Assembly: GCF_016907055.1 (NCBI RefSeq)
Contig: NZ_JAFBBG010000010.1
Coordinates: forward strand, 1-55,014
Length of the DNA stretch: 55,014 nt
Origin: Paracholeplasma morum
Lineage (GTDB): Bacteria; Bacillota_I; Bacilli_A; Acholeplasmatales; UBA5453
Reading direction: 5' to 3'
Position numbers and translations under genes: made by a program
In this document: piece by piece, positions 51,246-55,014 of the stretch
Position numbering within the stretch: position 1 is the first letter of the stretch
Layout: the number at the start of each line of letters is the position of its first letter
The notes under the pieces: model-generated
Seen by the model: only the letters and a program-made list of their open reading frames with translations
Database searches by the model: none
Told to the model about the DNA's origin: nothing

Positions 51246-52910
51246 TTAAAATATGTTTCTTACCCAATTCATAAATGCTTCCCAATTGAACATGTATTTT
51301 AGATTGTTTTCCAAATAATGTCTTGTATGTTCAGCAAATTCAAATCCTGGATCAAGAATCTTATCTAGCAATTTACCTGATTTATAAGAACCAATATTAA
51401 TAACACCATAAGTTCTAAGCAATCCAATGGTTAAGTAAACGGCTGCCAATACTATCACAATAAATAGTGTCCATAAAATGAAACGACGTACTGGGTGTTT
51501 TTTCTTTTCTTTCTTTTGTACTTCGTCTTTCTTAGCTTCTACTGGAACCTCTTTATCATGCTTTTCTTCAACAAATCCATTTTCAGATTCTTCAATGGCT
51601 TTTGTTTCTTCTTTTTGAACTTTGCTCCATTCTTTAGAATCAAGCGTTGTTTCATAAGCAGATAAAATGGTTGGTTTTAAAATAGGTTTATGAGCTTTCT
51701 CATAAGCTTTATCTAGCATTAATTGGTGATATTGATTAATATCCATACGTAGTGCTTTAAGTTCATCAACCAATAATTTAATGGTTTCGGATGATACTTG
51801 ATCTGTGACAACTTGTTTTTCAATCACTTTAACAATCTCTTTCTCTATTTTTGGTTCAGGAATTTTCTCTTCTATGAATTTCACTTCTTTAGGAACCACT
51901 TTTTCTTGAGGTTCTTTAGCAATGACACCAACGACTGACTCGATTTCTTCTTTTGGAGCTCTTGCATCTACAAATGCCTCAATTTCTTCTTCAAACTCAA
52001 TTTCTGTCATTGGTTGCTTAATATCATCCATATAAACACGTTCAGTTGGTTTAATCTCTTCATAAACGCCTGGATTAATTGGTACATAGTATTTCTCTTT
52101 AGTTTCTTTTGCGTTCGCTAGAATATACTCAATAATTTCTTCTTTTTTCAGTTCAATGGATGCCTTAATATTATTTTCGATCGCGAAACGTTGAAGTTGA
52201 ATTACTGCCATTTTTTTGACTTTTTCTTCAATATCAGGCTTGTATTGGTTTTGATTTTTGAGCTCACGGATAATGATATCAACCAATTCATTCTTCTTTA
52301 GTCTTCTTGGAACATCCACCCCGTACTTAAGCCCGATTTCACGAAGTTCAACTAAAGTAGAACTCTTAAATAAAACTGGTCTGAATAATTCTGGAGATAA
52401 TCCATCAATTTGGTTTTCATCATCGAAAAATATTGAGTTTAATTTTCCATGATAAACAAGTAAATCTTCTGATAATGGACCGACATTGGCATAATGTGCT
52501 CTAGTTTCATTGACGAATGATAACAGTTCTTTAGAAGGTACTTTTCTATCAATTAGATAAGTTAACAAGCTAAGCCATAACGATTCCAATGTTTTTTTCT
52601 CTAAATCAGAAGATCTAAACTGTGGAATTAAATTAATGAGTTGTGACTCACTAAAATTGTCATACCAAGACAAACGATAGTTCACTTCGTCGGATAGAGT
52701 TTGTTGAACAATTTGTCTAGATGTCACATAACTATCCAGTTCTTTTCGAAGTGCATTCATACGTACCCTTCTTGGAACGGTTAGTCCGATTGATTCAAAA
52801 AATCGAACAACTTTTTCTGCAGGAAAAAACATTAGTGTTTGAATTACACTATCAACTTTAACTTGTTGATCCCCCATCTTAACTTCGCTGTTCATGGACA
52901 AAATTGTCAT
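51246..52910 (-). CDS. Membrane-anchored protein with SAP-like helical segments
   Basis: I do not recognise a named family. Three segments resemble the SAP/LEM-like helix-turn-helix: near 27-64 (VVRFFESIGLTVPRR), near 185-218 (LREIGLKYGVDVPRRLKKNE) and near 238-270 (LQRFAIENNIKASIELKKEE). Each has the small hydrophobic pattern and LKKxE/D tail. A long Glu/Lys-rich, probably disordered region with coiled-coil potential follows. One membrane helix near 477-498 is followed by about 56 external residues. Topology would place the N-terminal DNA/RNA-binding-like part in the cytoplasm. It lies between the YmcA-like gene and mutS. Confidence 0.6.
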   Translation of the reverse strand: MTILSMNSEVKMGDQQVKVDSVIQTLMFFPAEKVVRFFESIGLTVPRRVRMNALRKELDSYVTSRQIVQQTLSDEVNYRLSWYDNFSESQLINLIPQFRSSDLEKKTLESLWLSLLTYLIDRKVPSKELLSFVNETRAHYANVGPLSEDLLVYHGKLNSIFFDDENQIDGLSPELFRPVLFKSSTLVELREIGLKYGVDVPRRLKKNELVDIIIRELKNQNQYKPDIEEKVKKMAVIQLQRFAIENNIKASIELKKEEIIEYILANAKETKEKYYVPINPGVYEEIKPTERVYMDDIKQPMTEIEFEEEIEAFVDARAPKEEIESVVGVIAKEPQEKVVPKEVKFIEEKIPEPKIEKEIVKVIEKQVVTDQVSSETIKLLVDELKALRMDINQYHQLMLDKAYEKAHKPILKPTILSAYETTLDSKEWSKVQKEETKAIEESENGFVEEKHDKEVPVEAKKDEVQKKEKKKHPVRRFILWTLFIVIVLAAVYLTIGLLRTYGVINIGSYKSGKLLDKILDPGFEFAEHTRHYLENNLKYMFNWEAFMNWVRNIF

Positions 52911-52987
52911 AATAATCCCTCCGTTAGTGTTAATCTATTATAATCATACATCAAAACCTCTTATTTAGCAAGTATCCCGACTAATCA

Positions 52988-53028
52988 AAAAAAGCGAATA
53001 CTAGGGTTTTTCCACTAGTTTTCGCTTT
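52988..53028 (-). terminator. Terminator of miaB-ymcA operon
   Basis: Minus-strand AAAAGCGAAAACTAG and CTAGTATTCGCTTTT arms around a loop, followed by T. It overlaps the stop of the YmcA-like gene. Confidence 0.8.
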
Positions 53029-53368
53029 TGAAAATATCATTTGATAATGCCTTATTTATCTCGGTTTCTATAATCTCTTTTACTTCAATTAAAAGTTGAT
53101 TAATCTCATTTTGTAAATCTAAATACGTCTCAATCAAAGGTTCTGATTCGAATTCATTTCTTAACTCACTGTATGTATCTTCAAACTGTTTGATGGCATT
53201 TGATTTTTGGATTGCCTTCGCGTTTACCAGTTGTTTTTGAATTGATTTTAGTTCGGCAAAACGTTTTTTCAAGTCCTTGTTTGAGTTAATTGCTTGTTCA
53301 AATTTTTGGTAAGTTTTAATCTCTTCAATCTCACTTACTAGTTTTATTAGTTCATCTTTTCTATTCAA
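53015..53368 (-). CDS. ymcA: YlbF/YmcA family protein
   Basis: This 117-residue helical protein belongs to the YlbF/YmcA (DUF964) family. In B. subtilis, YmcA, YlbF and YaaT form an FeS-containing complex that affects RNase Y-dependent mRNA maturation. Characteristic is the helix with ELKSIQKQLVNAKA and a long acidic tail. In B. subtilis ymcA also follows miaB (ymcB), so synteny supports YmcA over YlbF. Start is a TTG with GGAG six bases upstream inside miaB; the genes overlap by eight bases. No YlbF or YaaT is visible here. Confidence 0.82.
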   Translation of the reverse strand: MNRKDELIKLVSEIEEIKTYQKFEQAINSNKDLKKRFAELKSIQKQLVNAKAIQKSNAIKQFEDTYSELRNEFESEPLIETYLDLQNEINQLLIEVKEIIETEINKALSNDIFKSEN

Positions 53369-54797
53369 GGGCTTCTCCTATTAAGAACCAAGTTCTTGCG
53401 ATTGTTACTTTAACATCAACGATTTTACCAATTAGAGATTTATCACCTTTAAAGTTAACCAGTTTATTATGTTCTGAATATCCAGCCAAAATATTTTCAT
53501 CATGCTTGGATACCCCATCAACTAATACTTTGATGATTTTGCCCACATACTTAGTGCTTGATTCTAGATAACCATCGTTAACAACTTTGTTTAATCTTCT
53601 TAGTCGTTCTTTTTTTTCGGTTTCAGGAATAACATCTTCAAAACTTGCAGCTGGTGTTCCAGCACGTTTTGAGAATATAAATGTATAAGCACCTTCAAAG
53701 CCAACTTGTTTAACCAATTCTAGTGTTTGAAGAAAATCTTCTTCTGTTTCAGAAGGAAACGCAACAATTAAGTCTGTTGTTAATGAAATATCAGGGCGTG
53801 CTTCTTTCAGTGCCTTAATAACTTCAAGGTAACGCTCTTTGGTATAGTGACGATTCATCTTCTTTAACACACTATTGCTTCCTGATTGAACAGGTAGATG
53901 TAGGTGTGGCATTACAGACTTACATATCTTAAATGCTTCGATGGTTCTCATATCGATATCTCGTGGATGGCTTGTTGTAAAGCGAATTCTTGGGATTCCG
54001 AGTTTATCTAAATCCATTAATAGATTGCCAAAAGTATAATCAATGTCTTTAAAATCTTTGCCGTATGCGTTGACGTTTTGTCCCAAAAGCGTAATTTCTT
54101 GATACCCCTCTTGAACAAGTTCTTTAACCTCTGCAATAATCTCATCTTTGTTTCTAGATCTTTCTTTTCCCCTTGTATAAGGAACAATACAGTATGTACA
54201 AAATTCGTCACACCCATACATGATATTTACCCAAGCTTTAAACTTATGTTCTCGTACTTTTGGTAAGTTTTCTACGATGCTTCCTTCTTCAGAAAATACT
54301 TCAATCACACGTTCTTTGCTGAAGTGAGCTTGCATAATGTAGTTTGGAAGCATGTGAATGTTATGTGTCCCAAATACTAAGTCTACTTGATCATATTTTT
54401 CCAATATACGATTTACCACTTTCTCTTCTTGAGCCATACAACCGCATAAACCTAATAAAAGGTCTGGATTCTTTCTTTTTAGTGGTTTTAACCTTCCGAG
54501 TTCTCCCCAGATTCTGTTTTCAGCATTTTCTCTTATCGCGCACGTATTTATTAATATAACATCTGCTTCTTTTTCATTATCCGTGCTTATATAACCCATA
54601 CTGTTAAGGATACCTGCCATAGTTTCACTATCGGCTTCATTTCCTTGGCAACCGTATGTTTGGATTTTATAGGTTTTCCCAATACCAATCTTTTGATATT
54701 TAGGATCTAATTCATAAGAAACGTATTCAGTATCTTCTTTTGTTCTCTTTCTTGCCTTGGATAAATCAGGCTTGAAATATTTATCAATGTCTACCAT
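53361..54797 (-). CDS. miaB: tRNA-2-methylthio-N6-dimethylallyladenosine synthase
   Basis: A radical-SAM methylthiotransferase that adds a methylthio group to i6A37, made by MiaA. Domains: UPF0004 with Cys in TYGCQGNEAD near 50, INTCAIRENAENR near 86 and LCGCMAQEE near 120; radical SAM with GCDEFCTYCIVP near 195; C-terminal TRAM. Two [4Fe-4S] clusters are thus expected. I choose ATG at 54797, which has GGTGA four to five bases upstream and gives MVDIDKYFKPDL; the longer frame starts in non-conserved sequence. About 478 residues is normal. Confidence 0.95.
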   Translation of the reverse strand: MVDIDKYFKPDLSKARKRTKEDTEYVSYELDPKYQKIGIGKTYKIQTYGCQGNEADSETMAGILNSMGYISTDNEKEADVILINTCAIRENAENRIWGELGRLKPLKRKNPDLLLGLCGCMAQEEKVVNRILEKYDQVDLVFGTHNIHMLPNYIMQAHFSKERVIEVFSEEGSIVENLPKVREHKFKAWVNIMYGCDEFCTYCIVPYTRGKERSRNKDEIIAEVKELVQEGYQEITLLGQNVNAYGKDFKDIDYTFGNLLMDLDKLGIPRIRFTTSHPRDIDMRTIEAFKICKSVMPHLHLPVQSGSNSVLKKMNRHYTKERYLEVIKALKEARPDISLTTDLIVAFPSETEEDFLQTLELVKQVGFEGAYTFIFSKRAGTPAASFEDVIPETEKKERLRRLNKVVNDGYLESSTKYVGKIIKVLVDGVSKHDENILAGYSEHNKLVNFKGDKSLIGKIVDVKVTIARTWFLIGEALE

Positions 54798-54887
54798 TAT
54801 ATCACCACTTAAAAGTATACACGAAAACCCTATAGTATTCAATTGATTGACTAAACTCAAAACCTACAAACAAATGTTCATAAAAGT

Positions 54888-54924
54888 AAAAAGGAATCAT
54901 TCTCATATAAGAGGATGATTCCTT
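54888..54924 (-). terminator. Terminator of a gene beyond the right edge
   Basis: AAAGGAATCAT and ATGATTCCTTT arms close on an AT-rich loop. On the minus strand the stem is followed by TTTTTACTTTT, so it would end a minus-strand transcript from outside the window, upstream of miaB. Confidence 0.65.
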
Positions 54925-54975
54925 TAGCAGTCATTTGACTCAAACATATTCCGTTTAAGCTTCCTATGTGAACTA

Positions 54976-55014
54976 CCCACCACTTAATCGAAGTGGGGGC
55001 TTCCTATCCAAACC
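54976..55014 (+). repeat. Hairpin resembling an IS200/IS605-family end
   Basis: The inner stem CCACTT (54980-54985) and AAGTGG (54991-54996) close a five-base loop, and outer CCC pairs with GGG with one bulged A. It is followed by GCTTCCTATCC. This resembles the conserved hairpin ends seen next to TnpB-encoding IS200/IS605 or IS1341-type elements. No tnpA or tnpB is in the window; any such gene would lie beyond the edge. It is not a T-tailed terminator. Confidence 0.4.

Overview
The window looks like a low-GC Bacillota-type chromosome, most probably from the wall-less Acholeplasma group or a close relative. This is inferred from AT-rich sequence, Bacillota gene order (miaB, a YmcA/YlbF-like gene, mutS, mutL, miaA), abundant GTG and TTG starts behind strong Shine-Dalgarno sites, no peptidoglycan genes in view, and pairs of genes joined by ATGA or GTGA overlaps. 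Those overlaps show that TGA is a stop codon, which argues against Mycoplasma-type code 4. No rRNA, tRNA or CRISPR array was seen.

Layout. 1-345 is the right end of an IS3-family element that abuts and overlaps the 3' end of a diguanylate cyclase gene. 1513-7454 (minus strand) holds a small CxxC membrane protein, an amino-acid ABC transporter under a tandem T-box leader with yaaA behind it, a lipoprotein and a flotillin. 7599-11990 (plus strand) holds a RAYT-transposase-derived protein that has lost its HUH motif, a thioredoxin reductase plus two-domain disulfide oxidoreductase pair, and butyrate kinase plus phosphate butyryltransferase. 12031-19200 holds a secreted or anchored EEP-fold enzyme, PgpA, an XRE-regulated ABC-2 export operon, an RlmCD/TrmA-type methyltransferase and acetate kinase.

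19314-23257 is a tight minus-strand operon (MATE exporter, QueG-like, TrmL, pyroglutamyl peptidase, HlyIII). It is followed by a GH105-type hydrolase, nicotinate phosphoribosyltransferase, a DsbA/FrnE protein, cardiolipin synthase, an SGNH hydrolase and a DUF1836 protein. 29894-35826 is a five-gene minus-strand operon: rdgB, a YfcE-like phosphoesterase, a LicA-like kinase, a 994-residue protein with degenerate GGDEF and EAL domains, and a protein with a HEPN-like Rx5H motif. 35894-38720 holds a KtrA-type RCK protein, a CPBP protease and an ankyrin protein. 38892-54797 is a housekeeping block, all minus strand: HU, gpsA, der, an S1-domain protein, cmk, rluB, efp, aroQ, aroK, miaA, mutL, mutS, a membrane-anchored protein with SAP-like segments, a YmcA-like protein and miaB. 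The right edge carries a hairpin resembling an IS200/IS605 end.

How it fits together. The metabolic genes point to a fermentative cell making acyl phosphates for ATP (buk/ptb, ackA), scavenging amino acids and nicotinate, and holding thiol balance with TrxB and its partner. Several tRNA-modification enzymes (miaA, miaB, trmL, queG-like) act on anticodon-loop positions. The least ordinary parts are the tandem T-box, the domesticated transposase and the degenerate GGDEF/EAL plus HEPN-like gene pair.
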